DNA from: Pontibacter sp. G13
Lineage (GTDB): Bacteria; Bacteroidota; Bacteroidia; J057
DNA: 64,000 bases
Assembly (NCBI RefSeq): GCF_031851795.1
Contig: NZ_CP134696.1
Span: forward strand, 3,120,501 to 3,184,500
Reading direction: 5' to 3'
The notes under the pieces were generated by a model. The model was not told where the DNA came from. It was given only the letters and a program-made list of their open reading frames with translations, and did not search any database. Position 1 is the first letter of the stretch. Each line of letters starts with the position of its first letter. The translations under genes were made by a program, and so were the position numbers. This document shows positions 1 through 9,732 of this stretch, piece after piece.

Positions 1-167
1 TCTAGGGTTGAGGCAGGAAGATTCCATGCTGCGAATCAAGGATCTCGCCCCAACTAGTTGCGAGCGGGAAATTTCCGATCGAAAATCCTGATTCAGCGTT
101 GTTCCCAATTTGTCCGATCTCTCGAAAGCCCGTAAATTAGGTCGATTTCGAACCAATTTGTGCGGGT

Positions 168-1004
168 ATGACCCAAGACTTCCTCTATACAACTCCTGCG
201 GGAAACGAGCTTCCCATCACCCTCTATGGCGCCTCACACTACGGGAGCGGCCCATGCGTCCTGTATGTACATGGATTCAAAGGATTCAAGGATTGGGGAT
301 TTGTGCCCTATGTGGGCGAGCGATTTGCAGAAAGTGGGATTGCTTTCGTGGCTTTCAACTTTTCGCACAACGGGATTGGCGCAGACATGCAGCAATTTAC
401 CGAAACCGAAAAGTTTGCCCAGAATTCCTATTCCCTCGAAGTATCGGAAGTCGCAGCCATGATCCATGCGGTAGTCCATACCGACTTGCTGGGTAGCCAC
501 CTCACTGGCAAATTGGGGTTACTGGGCCATAGCCGTGGCGGAGGAGTCGCCCTCCTGAGTGCTGCACAATCCCGAGATGTAGACGCTGTCACGACTTGGG
601 CTTCAATCTCCACCATTGAGCGATACGACAAGGACATCCTCAAAAAGTGGAAGGCTCAAGGGCATCACGAAGTGAAGAATTCCCGCACAGGTCAAGTCTT
701 CCAACTGGGCATGGATCTCTACAAGGATATCACCCAAAAAGGCCAAGACGAGCTCAATATCCTCCAAGCAGCCCAAAACCTCCACAAACCCCTATTGGTG
801 ATTCACGGTCAACAAGATGAGTCCGTTCCCTTCTTTGAAGGCGAGCAAATCAATATCTTTGCAGAACCGACTCTCACTTCCTTTCAATTGATTCCGGGTG
901 GAAGCCATACCTTTGGTGCCACTCACCCATTCAGCGAATCCACTTCCGCACTGGACAATGCAGTGGCGAGTACGATCGCATTCTTCGAGGAACATCTTGC
1001 ATGA
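168..1004 (+). CDS. alpha/beta hydrolase family protein
   Basis: A 278-residue alpha/beta hydrolase, probably cytoplasmic because no signal peptide is visible. The nucleophile elbow GHSRGG puts the catalytic serine at about residue 122. A likely acid is Asp217 in HGQQDESV, and a likely histidine is His247 in GGSHTFG, so the full triad is present in the right order and spacing. The early HGFKGF motif fits the oxyanion-hole loop. The family includes dienelactone-hydrolase-like esterases and peptidases, and substrate cannot be told from sequence. Its stop overlaps the start of holA by four bases (ATGA), so the two are probably co-transcribed and translationally coupled. The 167 bases upstream show no gene. 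Confidence 0.85.
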   Translation: MTQDFLYTTPAGNELPITLYGASHYGSGPCVLYVHGFKGFKDWGFVPYVGERFAESGIAFVAFNFSHNGIGADMQQFTETEKFAQNSYSLEVSEVAAMIHAVVHTDLLGSHLTGKLGLLGHSRGGGVALLSAAQSRDVDAVTTWASISTIERYDKDILKKWKAQGHHEVKNSRTGQVFQLGMDLYKDITQKGQDELNILQAAQNLHKPLLVIHGQQDESVPFFEGEQINIFAEPTLTSFQLIPGGSHTFGATHPFSESTSALDNAVASTIAFFEEHLA

Positions 1005-2020
1005 CGGCTAACCAGCTCATCCAATCCATCCAGCAAGGGCAACTCGCCCCCGTCTACTATCTGCACGGTGCAGAAGACTATTTCATCGACAAGATCGCAC
1101 AGGCGCTCATGGCCGATGGGGCAGTGCTGCACCCCCATGAGGTGGATTTTAACCGGGAAGTATTTGTCGGTCCAGAAACCAAGGCCAGCCAAGTCATCAA
1201 TGCCTGCCGGAGTTTTCCGGTCATGGCTCAGCGGAGGCTCGTCGTGATCAAGGAGGCTCATCGGATGCCGAAACCCGAGATGGAGAAGGTGGGTGCCTAT
1301 CTACAGCAACCCGTGCCTTCGACTGTGCTGGTTTTACTATTCAAAGATCCGAGAGCGGCTTTGGGCAAAAAGGTGGTAGCCGGATTGACCCAGGCAGGGG
1401 GAATCGATTTTCATGCCAAGCGCATGTACGATCGGGATGTCGTCCAATGGGTAGATGGATTCATTCGGGATAGCGGATTTGATGCAGAGCCCGGAATCGG
1501 GAATATCCTCGTGACCAACCTCGGAACCAATCTAGGGCTGATCGAGAACGAACTGGAGAAAATCTTCATCAATCTCCGCATCATCAAGCAAACCCATCTC
1601 AGCAAGGAATTCCTGTTTGAGATGATCAATATCGACAAGGACTTCAATGTGTTTGAGCTCATCGGAGCCATCTCCAAGCGGAATGCCCCCCGAGCACACA
1701 TGATCGCGGACCGATTGACCCGCAACCCCAAGATCAATCCTCCCACGCTCATGGTCAGTGCGCTGTACCAGTTTTTTCACCAAGTGGCGATGGTCCATCA
1801 GCTCAAGTTCAAGGACCCCAATTCCATCAAGAATGGCATGAAGGTGAACTACTATCAAGCGCAGGACTACCTCGCGGGAGCCAAAACCTACCCCAAGGCC
1901 ATCGTCTATCGAAATATCGGATTCCTTGAGCATGCCGACCTGCAACTCAAAGGTCAGATCCAGACCAGCATGGAAGCCCCGCATATCATCAAGACCCTTG
2001 TCTGGCGAATCATGAATTAA
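1001..2020 (+). CDS. holA: DNA polymerase III subunit delta
   Basis: Delta subunit of the clamp loader, 339 residues, the usual length. It opens the sliding clamp and loads it on primed DNA as part of the gamma/tau complex in the cytoplasm. The N-terminal part carries the family pattern PVYYLHGAEDYFIDKIAQ followed by an AAA+-like region without a functional Walker A, as is usual for delta. The C-terminal part (about residues 210-335) matches the helical collar domain, with PPTLMVSALYQFFHQ. The gene starts inside the stop of the hydrolase gene. It ends just before a reverse-oriented copy of the dispersed intergenic element. Confidence 0.9.
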   Translation: MTANQLIQSIQQGQLAPVYYLHGAEDYFIDKIAQALMADGAVLHPHEVDFNREVFVGPETKASQVINACRSFPVMAQRRLVVIKEAHRMPKPEMEKVGAYLQQPVPSTVLVLLFKDPRAALGKKVVAGLTQAGGIDFHAKRMYDRDVVQWVDGFIRDSGFDAEPGIGNILVTNLGTNLGLIENELEKIFINLRIIKQTHLSKEFLFEMINIDKDFNVFELIGAISKRNAPRAHMIADRLTRNPKINPPTLMVSALYQFFHQVAMVHQLKFKDPNSIKNGMKVNYYQAQDYLAGAKTYPKAIVYRNIGFLEHADLQLKGQIQTSMEAPHIIKTLVWRIMN

Positions 2021-2027
2021 TCTCAAG

Positions 2028-2215
2028 GTGCGGCTGGAAACAGCGGCGTAAGGTGTCCGAAGTAGCCGACCTTTGGGAGGAGTCTCGAATCCGTGGGCGG
2101 CGATCTATCGCCCACGGATTCGAGACCGAGCGTCAGCGAGTACGTAGGGGACCGGCCCGGCGTCTGAAATGCCCAGCGATCAATGGAATGCCCGCACGCC
2201 GGGATACGCCCAAAT
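2028..2215 (-). repeat. dispersed structured intergenic element, copy 1
   Basis: Minus-strand copy with the family ends: CCAGCCGCAC at 2028-2037 (seen as its complement) and ATTTGGGCG at the other end. Closing stem P1 is GGCGTA with TACGCC (2045-2050 with 2205-2210). Stem P2 is CCCGGCG with CGCCGGG (2156-2162 with 2197-2203). The central hairpin P3 has perfect 18-base arms at 2082-2099 and 2109-2126. It lies in the gap between the convergent genes holA and terC. Confidence 0.85.
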
Positions 2216-2235
2216 CTCTATCATTCCCAAAAGCC

Positions 2236-2268
2236 AAAGGGCTATCTCCATACAGAGACAGCCCTTTT
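2236..2268 (+). terminator. Rho-independent terminator between holA and terC
   Basis: A hairpin with arms AAAGGGCT and AGCCCTTT is followed by TTTT on the plus strand. It sits in a convergent gap, so it may stop transcripts from both sides. Confidence 0.6.
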
Positions 2269-2297
2269 ATTGTTGTATGAGATCCGTTCCGGATAGA

Positions 2298-3068
2298 TTA
2301 TTCTGGAACGTTGTCGTGCAATTTGACGGGATCAGATTTCTTGCGGAGGCGGCCATTGAGGATTTCCACGACGAAGGCGAATGCCATGCCGAAGTAGATG
2401 TAGCCTTTGTCCACATGCTGGTGCAAGCCTTCCAGTACGAGCATGAATCCGATCAGGATCAGGAATGCCAATGCCAGCATCTTCATGGTCGGGCGACGGT
2501 TGATGAAATCGGAGATTTTGCCTGCAAATGCGAGCATGATCCCCATCGAGATCACGACAGCTGCCACCATGATGGCGAGGTCCTTGGTCAGACCGACCGC
2601 TGTCAGAATGGAGTCGAAGGAAAAGACGATATCCACCATGACGATCTGCAGAATGACCGATGTCATGCTCTTGGCGGCCTTGGAGTCCTTGTGCTCCTCT
2701 TCGGCTCCTTCGAGCTTGTGGTGCATTTCGGAAACACTCTTGGCGATGAGGAACAAGCCACCACCAATCAAAATGAGGTCTTTGACACCGATACCGAGGG
2801 GTTCCTCGAGCAATCCGAAGAGGTCAAAAGTGAAAAGCGGTTCGGTCAATCCCACCAGCCAGGTGATGGTGAAGAGCAGCATGATCCGAAAGGCCAGAGC
2901 CATGAGCAGCCCGATGCTCCGTGCGCGAGGCTGTTGGGCCTTGGGCAATTTGCCGGCGACGATGGAGATGAATACGATATTGTCGATCCCTAGGACAATC
3001 TCCATCAGGGTCAAAGTGAACAGGCTCATCAGACCCGCCACGGTCGTAAATGCTACGAATGCTTCCAT
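2298..3068 (-). CDS. TerC family integral membrane protein (copy A)
   Basis: A 256-residue polytopic inner-membrane protein of the TerC family. Members are tied to metal-ion (manganese, calcium) export or homeostasis and to tellurium resistance. The two acidic family motifs are present: EIVLGIDNIVFIS near residues 23-35 and MVDIVFSFDSILTAVG near 144-159, whose aspartates are thought to bind metal. About seven hydrophobic segments can be picked out, with a charged cytoplasmic loop near residues 115-135. A close paralogue lies immediately upstream on the same strand, which points to a tandem duplication. Metal specificity is not evident; the family assignment is firm. Confidence 0.88.
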   Translation of the reverse strand: MEAFVAFTTVAGLMSLFTLTLMEIVLGIDNIVFISIVAGKLPKAQQPRARSIGLLMALAFRIMLLFTITWLVGLTEPLFTFDLFGLLEEPLGIGVKDLILIGGGLFLIAKSVSEMHHKLEGAEEEHKDSKAAKSMTSVILQIVMVDIVFSFDSILTAVGLTKDLAIMVAAVVISMGIMLAFAGKISDFINRRPTMKMLALAFLILIGFMLVLEGLHQHVDKGYIYFGMAFAFVVEILNGRLRKKSDPVKLHDNVPE

Positions 3069-3159
3069 AAGCGCAAATATAGAAAATGCCGAATTCTTTC
3101 CAGCCAGTAATCAGCGAAAGTCCCCCAAGGATTGGCGCCGGAAAGGGAAGTTGGCAGCG

Positions 3160-3930
3160 CTACGAATCCTCCGGCAATCTAGGATTGTGCAATTCCACGG
3201 GGTCATTTTGTGCACGGACACGACTGTTGAGCATTTCCACAATAAACGCGAATGCCATCCCGAAATAGATGTAGCCTTTGTTGATGTGCTGATGGAGCCC
3301 CTCCAACACGAGCATAAAACCGATCAAAATCAGAAAGGAGAGTGCGAGAATCTTCATCGTGGGGCGGCTATTGATGAATCGAGCCACCGGACCGGCAAAG
3401 GCGATCATCACGGTCATCGCCAGCACCTCCGCCACGATCATGATTGCCAACACCTTGGTGAGGCCCACCGCCGTCAAGATGGAATCCACAGAAAATACCA
3501 TGTCGATCAAGACAATCTGGGCAATAATGCCCCACTGGTTGACACCAGATTGGGTCTCGGCCCGAGCCTCCTCATGGCCTTCCAACTTCTGATGCATTTC
3601 CGAGACGCTCTTGCCCATCAGGAAAAGGCCACCCGCCAACAGGATCAAATCCTTTTCACTGAATCCGATCGGTTCCGCCAGCAATCCCCAAAGATCCACG
3701 GTGAATACGGGATCCGTCAAGGTCATCAGCCAAGAGATCGTAAACAGTAAGCCAATCCGCACCCCCAACGCGATCAGGAGGCCAATCGTCCTCACCCTCG
3801 GTTGCTGATGCTTGGGAAGACGGCTTGCAATGATGGAAATGAACACGATATTGTCGATGTTCAGGACGATTTCCATCAAGGTCAGGGAGATCAGGCTTGT
3901 CCAGCCTGCCAAGGTCGTGAAGGCTTCCAT
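3160..3930 (-). CDS. TerC family integral membrane protein (copy B)
   Basis: Second 256-residue TerC protein. By eye it matches copy A over its whole length at roughly two residues in three, including EIVLNIDNIVFIS and the DMVFSVDSILTAVG motif. The main differences are in the cytoplasmic loop near residues 117-135, at the C-terminal tail, and in the first motif, where Gly before Ile-Asp-Asn becomes Asn. It lies 91 bases upstream of copy A on the same strand, so the two may form one transcript. Retention of both copies with an altered loop suggests different regulation or metal preference, but that is inference. Confidence 0.88.
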   Translation of the reverse strand: MEAFTTLAGWTSLISLTLMEIVLNIDNIVFISIIASRLPKHQQPRVRTIGLLIALGVRIGLLFTISWLMTLTDPVFTVDLWGLLAEPIGFSEKDLILLAGGLFLMGKSVSEMHQKLEGHEEARAETQSGVNQWGIIAQIVLIDMVFSVDSILTAVGLTKVLAIMIVAEVLAMTVMIAFAGPVARFINSRPTMKILALSFLILIGFMLVLEGLHQHINKGYIYFGMAFAFIVEMLNSRVRAQNDPVELHNPRLPEDS

Positions 3931-4105
3931 GCGGTTCTTGAATTAATTTCGGAGGATTGCATGACTTGTCATGGACCTGTGGGCCAAAAACGATATGTTT
4001 GTTAGTTATGAAACACGCTAGCGAATTCGCTGTTGGCTGAAGAGGCTTTTCCCGCCACCAGCGAATAGCCGGGACAGATTCAATTACTGGTGACTACCAA
4101 CTCCA

Positions 4106-5440
4106 ATGAAGAACATCTTGTTGATCGGTGCAGGCCGATCTGCCACCTCGCTCATCCAATATCTGCTCAAACGGTGCACCGAGACAGGTTGGCACCTCCG
4201 TGTGGGGGATTTATCCGAATCTCTGGCGCGCGAAAAAATTGGAGAAACTCCTGTTGCGAGCGCATTCCGATTCGACATTTTCGACGAAGCCCAGCGCGAC
4301 CGCGAGATCATGGATGCCGATCTGGTCATTTCGATGCTTCCCGCTCACTTCCATTCCCTGCCCTGCCAAAGCTGCCTGAAATTCGGCAAGCATTTGCTCA
4401 CTGCCTCCTACGTTTCAGACGAAATCCAACTCCTCGACCAACAAGCCCGAGAAAAAGGGGTGCTGATCCTCATGGAATGTGGTCTCGATCCCGGAATCGA
4501 TCACATGTCGGCCATGCGGGTGCTAGATCAGATTCGTGGAGCAGGCCATGAGATCAATGCATTCGAATCCTTCACCGGGGGACTTGTCGCTCCGCAAAGC
4601 TGTGAAGGCAATCCTTGGGAGTACAAATTCACGTGGAATCCCCGCAATGTCGTCCTCGCAGGTACAGGTACCGTGAAATTCATTCAGGAAGGGCGCTACA
4701 AGTACATTCCTTATCACAAGGTGTTCCGTCGGACCGAGATCATCGAATTGCCCGAATACGGATATTTCGAAGGATATGCCAATCGCGACTCTCTCAAATA
4801 TCGCGAGGTCTATGGACTCGAATCTGTCGAGACCCTTTACCGTGGCACGCTTCGCCGCCCGGGATACTGCAAGACCTGGGACATTTTCGTGCAATTGGGT
4901 GCGACAGATGACTCCTACAAGATGGAAGGGGTCGCCAACATGACCCATCGCCAATTCCTCAATTCCTTCCTGAGCTACGACCCGCACAACTCCGTCGAAC
5001 TCAAACTCGCCCATTACATGAAGCTCGATCTGGATGGTCAGATCATGTTTCGGATGAAGTGGCTAGACCTGTTCGAGGAGATTCCCGTGGGACTGGAAGA
5101 AGGTACCCCAGCGCAAATATTGGAGCATATCCTCCAGAAAAAATGGAAGATGGAACCACAAGATCAAGACATGATCGTGATGTGGCACAAATTCTTGTAT
5201 GAGGAAAACGGCCAGATGCGCGAGATCCAATCCCACATGGTCATCGAGGGCGAGGATGCTCAGCACACGGGCATGGCCAAGACCGTCGGGCTCCCACTCG
5301 GAATTGCAGCCGATATGATCCTCTCCGGCAAGATTCGGGAAACGGGCGTACACATTCCCGTCAAGCCCTCGATCTACAACCCGATCCTCGACGAGCTCGA
5401 AAAGGCCGGCATCAAATTCGTCGAGCGCCAGATCTCCTGA
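4106..5440 (+). CDS. saccharopine dehydrogenase-like protein
   Basis: A 444-residue enzyme of the saccharopine dehydrogenase (NADP, glutamate-forming, Lys9-like) family. The N-terminal Rossmann fold shows ILLIGAGRSA (residues 4-13) for nucleotide binding, and ADLVISMLPAHFH follows the fold. The motif ECGLDPGIDHMSA near residues 125-137 and the region ESFTGGLVAP are typical of the family's catalytic domain. Saccharopine dehydrogenases act in lysine breakdown or the aminoadipate route. Bacteroidota homologues are generally annotated only by similarity, and carboxynorspermidine-synthase-like activity is an alternative. No lysine-degradation partner lies next to it. A strong terminator follows. 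Confidence 0.82.
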   Translation: MKNILLIGAGRSATSLIQYLLKRCTETGWHLRVGDLSESLAREKIGETPVASAFRFDIFDEAQRDREIMDADLVISMLPAHFHSLPCQSCLKFGKHLLTASYVSDEIQLLDQQAREKGVLILMECGLDPGIDHMSAMRVLDQIRGAGHEINAFESFTGGLVAPQSCEGNPWEYKFTWNPRNVVLAGTGTVKFIQEGRYKYIPYHKVFRRTEIIELPEYGYFEGYANRDSLKYREVYGLESVETLYRGTLRRPGYCKTWDIFVQLGATDDSYKMEGVANMTHRQFLNSFLSYDPHNSVELKLAHYMKLDLDGQIMFRMKWLDLFEEIPVGLEEGTPAQILEHILQKKWKMEPQDQDMIVMWHKFLYEENGQMREIQSHMVIEGEDAQHTGMAKTVGLPLGIAADMILSGKIRETGVHIPVKPSIYNPILDELEKAGIKFVERQIS

Positions 5441-5464
5441 GTACGATACACAAGAAATTTCCCA

Positions 5465-5498
5465 AGGCCCGTTTTCCGCAAGGAGAATGGGCCTTTTT
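5465..5498 (+). terminator. terminator of the saccharopine dehydrogenase-like gene
   Basis: A hairpin with arms AGGCCC and GGGCCT, extended by several further pairs, is followed by TTTTT, 25 bases after the stop codon. Confidence 0.75.
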
Positions 5499-5558
5499 GG
5501 GAACTCATGGACGAGGTTCGAATCGGGATCTTTCAGGAGGCTTGGCAATTGTGCATGA

Positions 5559-5784
5559 TTTGGGCGTGACCCAGCGCGTTGGGAATGAGTTTCCTTCCTG
5601 ACCGATTGGTCGCTGGGTCGGGCTGATCCATGGGTCCGCTATCGCTCCCGTCCTCGCAAATGTGGAGAAGCCGGAACTACAATCTTGGCCCGGCAGATTG
5701 GCCAACCCAGTCAAATATGCCGTGCTCGGACCTCGCCTGAAGACTCGCCATTCCCATCCCTCACGCCACACCTGCCAGCCGCAC
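5559..5784 (+). repeat. dispersed structured intergenic element, copy 2
   Basis: The longest copy, 226 bases. P1 is GGCGTGA with TCACGCC (5563-5569 with 5761-5767), P2 is CCCAGCG with CGCTGGG (5570-5576 with 5611-5617), and the 3' tail CCAGCCGCAC is at 5775-5784. It belongs to the subgroup with GGTCC...CCATTCCCATCC in its second half. It lies between two convergent genes. The rest of the 5441-5952 gap holds only the two terminators. Confidence 0.82.
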
Positions 5785-5898
5785 GCTTCATCGGTTCAAG
5801 GGTCATGATACTTGGACAGGCCTTTGGATTGGCGCGGAACAGAATGTCAAGTTCTCCGAAAATTTCTCATACAACCTACCCGCTTCCCCCAAAAACAA

Positions 5899-5928
5899 AG
5901 AAGCGACCTGTACATACAGATCGCTTCT
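5899..5928 (-). terminator. terminator of alaS
   Basis: Read on the minus strand, a hairpin with arms AGAAGCGA and TCGCTTCT is followed by TTTGTTTTT, 25 bases beyond the alaS stop codon. Confidence 0.75.
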
Positions 5929-5952
5929 GAAAATCCTGTTTGAGGAGATCGA

Positions 5953-8577
5953 CTAGATCAGCTCATCTACCTTGGCGAGTGCGCTAGGCAGGCCGTCGAT
6001 GTCTTTGCCTCCAGCCGTCGCATAGAATGGCTGACCACCCCCACCGCCTTTGATTTCCTTGGCGAGGGTACGGATCATATCTCCAGCATTGAATCGCTTG
6101 GCCGCTACGAGATCATCGGAAATGATCACGCTGAGGAGTGGCTTGTTTTTCACCACGGCTCCCAATACGATGAGCGTATTCTCGCTATCCTTTTTCAAAT
6201 CAAAAGAGAGCTGCTTGAGATCATCGGAGCTGCTCACATCGACTTGCTTGCGGATGAGTTTCAAGCCGCCTTTGTCTTCTACCGCTTCGAGCAAAGCCTT
6301 GCGGAGTTGTCCGACTTTCTCGGCATTGAGTTGCTGGAGCTGTTTTTCTTGCTCCTTGACCTTGGCGAGCAGATCCTCGATCGCCTTGACTGGCTGTTTG
6401 GGGGCTTTCAGCAATGCGCCGATTTCCTCCAACGTTCCAGAACGATCACTCAGGAATGAGAATGCACGATTTCCGGTGTAGGCTTCCACCCGGCGGATAC
6501 CTGCAGCGACAGAGCTTTCGGAGATCAATTTGAAGAGACGAATCTCATGGGTATTGGCCACATGCGTTCCCCCACAAAGTTCCACACTGAACGCCGGATC
6601 AAATTCGATCACGCGCACTTCATCTCCATATTTTTCACCAAAGAGCATCATCGCACCCATGTTCTTGGCATCCTCGATGGGCACACTCCGATGCTCACCC
6701 AAGGAGATTCCGGCGGCGATTTTTGTATTGACGATATCTTCGATTTGCTGCAATTCCTCGTCGGTCACTTTGGCAAAGTGCGAGAAGTCAAATCGCAATG
6801 CCTTTTCTGACACCAGAGATCCACGCTGCTCGACATGATCGCCCAATACTTGACGCAGGGCGGCATGCAACAAGTGCGTGGCGGAGTGATTGGATTTCAC
6901 ATCGCTGCGGAAGCTGTCATTCACCTGAGCGACCCATTCACCAGAAGCATCGGCTGGCAACTTGTCGACAAAATGAATGATGAGCTGATTTTCCTTTTTG
7001 GTATCCAACACCCGTAGGACCTGATCGCCTTGGGAGATGGTTCCCCGGTCGCCGATCTGTCCACCAGACTCTGCATAGAACGGTGTCTCATCCAGTACGA
7101 GTTGGAAGAGATCCTTTTTCTTGGTTTTGACAGTCCGAAATTGACGGATCTTGGTTGTCAACTCCAGCGTGTCATATCCACGGAACTCAGGCAGGTCTTC
7201 GGCAGGATTGACAATGGTCCAGTCTCCAGCGTCCATCTCGGTAGCTTTTCGGCTACGCGTTTTCTGAGCTTCCAGCTGTTTGGAAAATCCATCCATGTCG
7301 ACTTCCATGCCCTGCTCCTTGGCGATGAGCTGAGTCAAGTCGATGGGGAATCCAAACGTATCGTATAGTTTGAAGGCAAATTCACCATCTACGGTCTTGG
7401 AACCCGGATGCTCGGAGACATACTGTCCAAACATCTGCGTACCACTTTCCAGTTTGCGGAGGAAACCTTTCTCCTCCTCTTGGATAATCCGCGTGATGAA
7501 GTCCTGTTGTTGTTTGACCTCAGGGAATACCGATTCGTATTGCTTGGCCAATAACGCGACCATTTCATACATGAAAGGCTCCTCGATATTGAGGTATGCA
7601 TAGGCATATCTTGCCGCTCTGCGCAAAATTCGACGGATGACATATCCGGCACCGGTATTGGAAGGGATCTGACCGTCTCCAATCGTGAACACAATTGCGC
7701 GGATGTGGTCGATGATCACACGGATTGCGATGCGTTGTTCTTCGGTGGCGGAATCGTATTTGATACCAGCTTTTTGCTCGACAAACCCGCGAGTGGCATC
7801 AAACAGATCCGTATCGTAGGTAGACTGCTTGCCTTGGATGGACATCACAAGGCGTTCGAAACCCATCCCGGTATCAACATGCTTGGCAGGGAGTTCTACG
7901 AGGGAGCCATCGGCTTTTCGGTCAAACTGCATGAACACGAGGTTCCAGATTTCGACGACTTCGGGGTGATCTGCATTGACGAGGGATCGTCCAGACACAG
8001 CTTGGCGGTCGGCATCTGAGCGGAGATCCATGTGGATTTCAGAGCACGGTCCACAGGGACCTGTATCGCCCATTTCCCAGAAATTATCCTTTTTGGAGGC
8101 CCGAATGATGTGATTTTCGTCCATTCTGGCTTTCCAGAAGTCTTCGGCTTCGGTATCAGGCCCAAGCCCATCTTGCGCATCTCCTTCGAATACGGTGGCG
8201 TATAGACGGTCCTTGGGAATCTCCAGCACCTCTGTGAGATATTCCCAAGCCCACGCGATGGCTTCTTGCTTGTAATAGTCACCAAACGACCAGTTCCCTA
8301 ACATCTCAAACATGGTGTGATGATAGGTGTCGTGCCCCACTTCCTCCAGGTCGTTGTGCTTTCCAGAAACCCGAAGACACTTTTGTGTATCGGCCACCCT
8401 TTTGTATTCCGGATTTTTTAGGCCCAAGAAGATGTCCTTAAACGGGTTCATGCCAGCGTTGATAAACATCAGCGTAGGGTCGTCCTTGATGACAATTGGC
8501 GCAGAATCCACAATCTGGTGCGCTTTTTGTTCAAAGAATTCGAAGAATGTATTTCGGATTTCCGTCGAAGTTTTCAT
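5953..8577 (-). CDS. alaS: alanine--tRNA ligase
   Basis: Class II alanyl-tRNA synthetase, 874 residues, the full expected length. The N-terminal aminoacylation domain includes MFINAGMNPFKD and GDTGPCGPCSEIH. The editing domain carries the zinc-ligand motifs NHSATHLLHAAL and CGGTHV, and the C-terminal DHHA1 region shows the glycine-rich GGGGGQPFYATAGG. Together these charge tRNA-Ala and hydrolyse mischarged Ser- and Gly-tRNA-Ala. It is transcribed away from the M23 peptidase gene with a 194-base gap that must hold both promoters. On the minus strand in that gap TAACTTTG resembles a Bacteroidota -7 box, but no clear -33 partner was seen. Confidence 0.97.
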   Translation of the reverse strand: MKTSTEIRNTFFEFFEQKAHQIVDSAPIVIKDDPTLMFINAGMNPFKDIFLGLKNPEYKRVADTQKCLRVSGKHNDLEEVGHDTYHHTMFEMLGNWSFGDYYKQEAIAWAWEYLTEVLEIPKDRLYATVFEGDAQDGLGPDTEAEDFWKARMDENHIIRASKKDNFWEMGDTGPCGPCSEIHMDLRSDADRQAVSGRSLVNADHPEVVEIWNLVFMQFDRKADGSLVELPAKHVDTGMGFERLVMSIQGKQSTYDTDLFDATRGFVEQKAGIKYDSATEEQRIAIRVIIDHIRAIVFTIGDGQIPSNTGAGYVIRRILRRAARYAYAYLNIEEPFMYEMVALLAKQYESVFPEVKQQQDFITRIIQEEEKGFLRKLESGTQMFGQYVSEHPGSKTVDGEFAFKLYDTFGFPIDLTQLIAKEQGMEVDMDGFSKQLEAQKTRSRKATEMDAGDWTIVNPAEDLPEFRGYDTLELTTKIRQFRTVKTKKKDLFQLVLDETPFYAESGGQIGDRGTISQGDQVLRVLDTKKENQLIIHFVDKLPADASGEWVAQVNDSFRSDVKSNHSATHLLHAALRQVLGDHVEQRGSLVSEKALRFDFSHFAKVTDEELQQIEDIVNTKIAAGISLGEHRSVPIEDAKNMGAMMLFGEKYGDEVRVIEFDPAFSVELCGGTHVANTHEIRLFKLISESSVAAGIRRVEAYTGNRAFSFLSDRSGTLEEIGALLKAPKQPVKAIEDLLAKVKEQEKQLQQLNAEKVGQLRKALLEAVEDKGGLKLIRKQVDVSSSDDLKQLSFDLKKDSENTLIVLGAVVKNKPLLSVIISDDLVAAKRFNAGDMIRTLAKEIKGGGGGQPFYATAGGKDIDGLPSALAKVDELI

Positions 8578-8771
8578 CGATCATTGGGGGTTTGTAACAT
8601 AGACACAAGAATCCCGTAGTGGGCTCTTTTGTTTAATCGAAATTTTGCTAAATTGCACTCAGCAAAGTTAAGGGATTTTATTCTTGTAAAAATCTTACAC
8701 GTCAATTACCAACTCCTTACCGCATCACTCTTGTATTCCGCAAAGGTACGAAAACTTAACCCCTGTTCAAT

Positions 8772-9728
8772 ATGTCCAGAAAGATACGATATTACTACGA
8801 CGAGGACAGTTGTACCTTTAAGCCCGAAGTGGTAACTCCCAAAGTTGTCGCTAATCGTGTGCTGAGGTTCCTCGGCGGCTCTTCCCTGCTCGCTGTTGGT
8901 ATGTATGTGATCATCGCGTTTGCTTATGATGATCCCAAAGAACGCTACCTCCGCCTCGAAAATGAGAAATTGATGACGAGCATTGAGCACCTCAATGCAG
9001 AATTTACCCACCTTGACAGCGCCATCAACTTCCTTCATGATCAGGACAATAACCTGTACCGAAGCCTAACCAACGCCGAGAAAATCGACGATGGTATCTG
9101 GGACGCCGGTATCGGAGGAAATGTAAGCCTTGGCGGTGAAACCGATCCCGAGGTTCTCGTAGACGCTCGCGGAATGGTTGAGCGACTCAACGCCAAAATC
9201 AAGATCCAAACCCAGAGCTACCTGAAGCTCCGTGAGGACTTGAAAACGAAAAAAGAAGAATTGAAGCACGTTCCTGCCATCAAGCCTGTTCCGGGCAAGG
9301 TCGTGTCTGGATACGGGATGCGTCACCACCCGATCCACAACAGAAAGAAAATGCACTGGGGCATCGACATGCAAGCAAGCATGCGTACTCCTGTCCACGC
9401 AGCAGGTGATGGAACCATCAAGCTGGCCGGAATTTCTCGTGGGGGCTATGGTCGCCAGATTGAAATCGACCACGGTGGATTTGGCTACAAAACCAAATAT
9501 GCTCACTTGAACGAGATTCTTGTGAAGCGCGGACAAAAAGTAAAACGTGGGGACATCATCGGATACTCCGGAAACAGCGGGCTTTCTTCCGGACCTCACT
9601 TGCACTACGAGATCTTCAAAAACGGCAAGCGGATCGACCCGATCGACTTCTTCTACAATGACGTGACTCCAGAAGAATACGTGAAGCTCCGTGAGCAAGC
9701 AGCTGTAAAAAACAGCTCTCTTGACTAA
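8772..9728 (+). CDS. M23 family metallopeptidase, membrane anchored
   Basis: A 318-residue peptidoglycan hydrolase of the LytM/M23 type. A short cytoplasmic N-terminus is followed by one membrane segment (about residues 33-51), a charged probable coiled coil (about 55-95 and 135-167), and the peptidase domain (about 175-295). Zinc ligands and active-site residues are visible: His195 and Asp199 in HWGIDM, His245 in YAHL, and His278 in HLHYE. The catalytic set is complete, so it is probably an active endopeptidase cutting cell-wall peptides in the periplasm, though coiled-coil M23 proteins can also be regulators. The MerR gene starts 30 bases after its stop and is probably on the same transcript. 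Confidence 0.92.
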   Translation: MSRKIRYYYDEDSCTFKPEVVTPKVVANRVLRFLGGSSLLAVGMYVIIAFAYDDPKERYLRLENEKLMTSIEHLNAEFTHLDSAINFLHDQDNNLYRSLTNAEKIDDGIWDAGIGGNVSLGGETDPEVLVDARGMVERLNAKIKIQTQSYLKLREDLKTKKEELKHVPAIKPVPGKVVSGYGMRHHPIHNRKKMHWGIDMQASMRTPVHAAGDGTIKLAGISRGGYGRQIEIDHGGFGYKTKYAHLNEILVKRGQKVKRGDIIGYSGNSGLSSGPHLHYEIFKNGKRIDPIDFFYNDVTPEEYVKLREQAAVKNSSLD

Positions 9729-9732
9729 GCCT

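Noticed and set aside
69-80. A stretch sharing AATTTCCGATC with the palindrome before the merR-type gene
   Set aside because: Only eleven bases are shared and the dyad is not complete here; consistent with chance.
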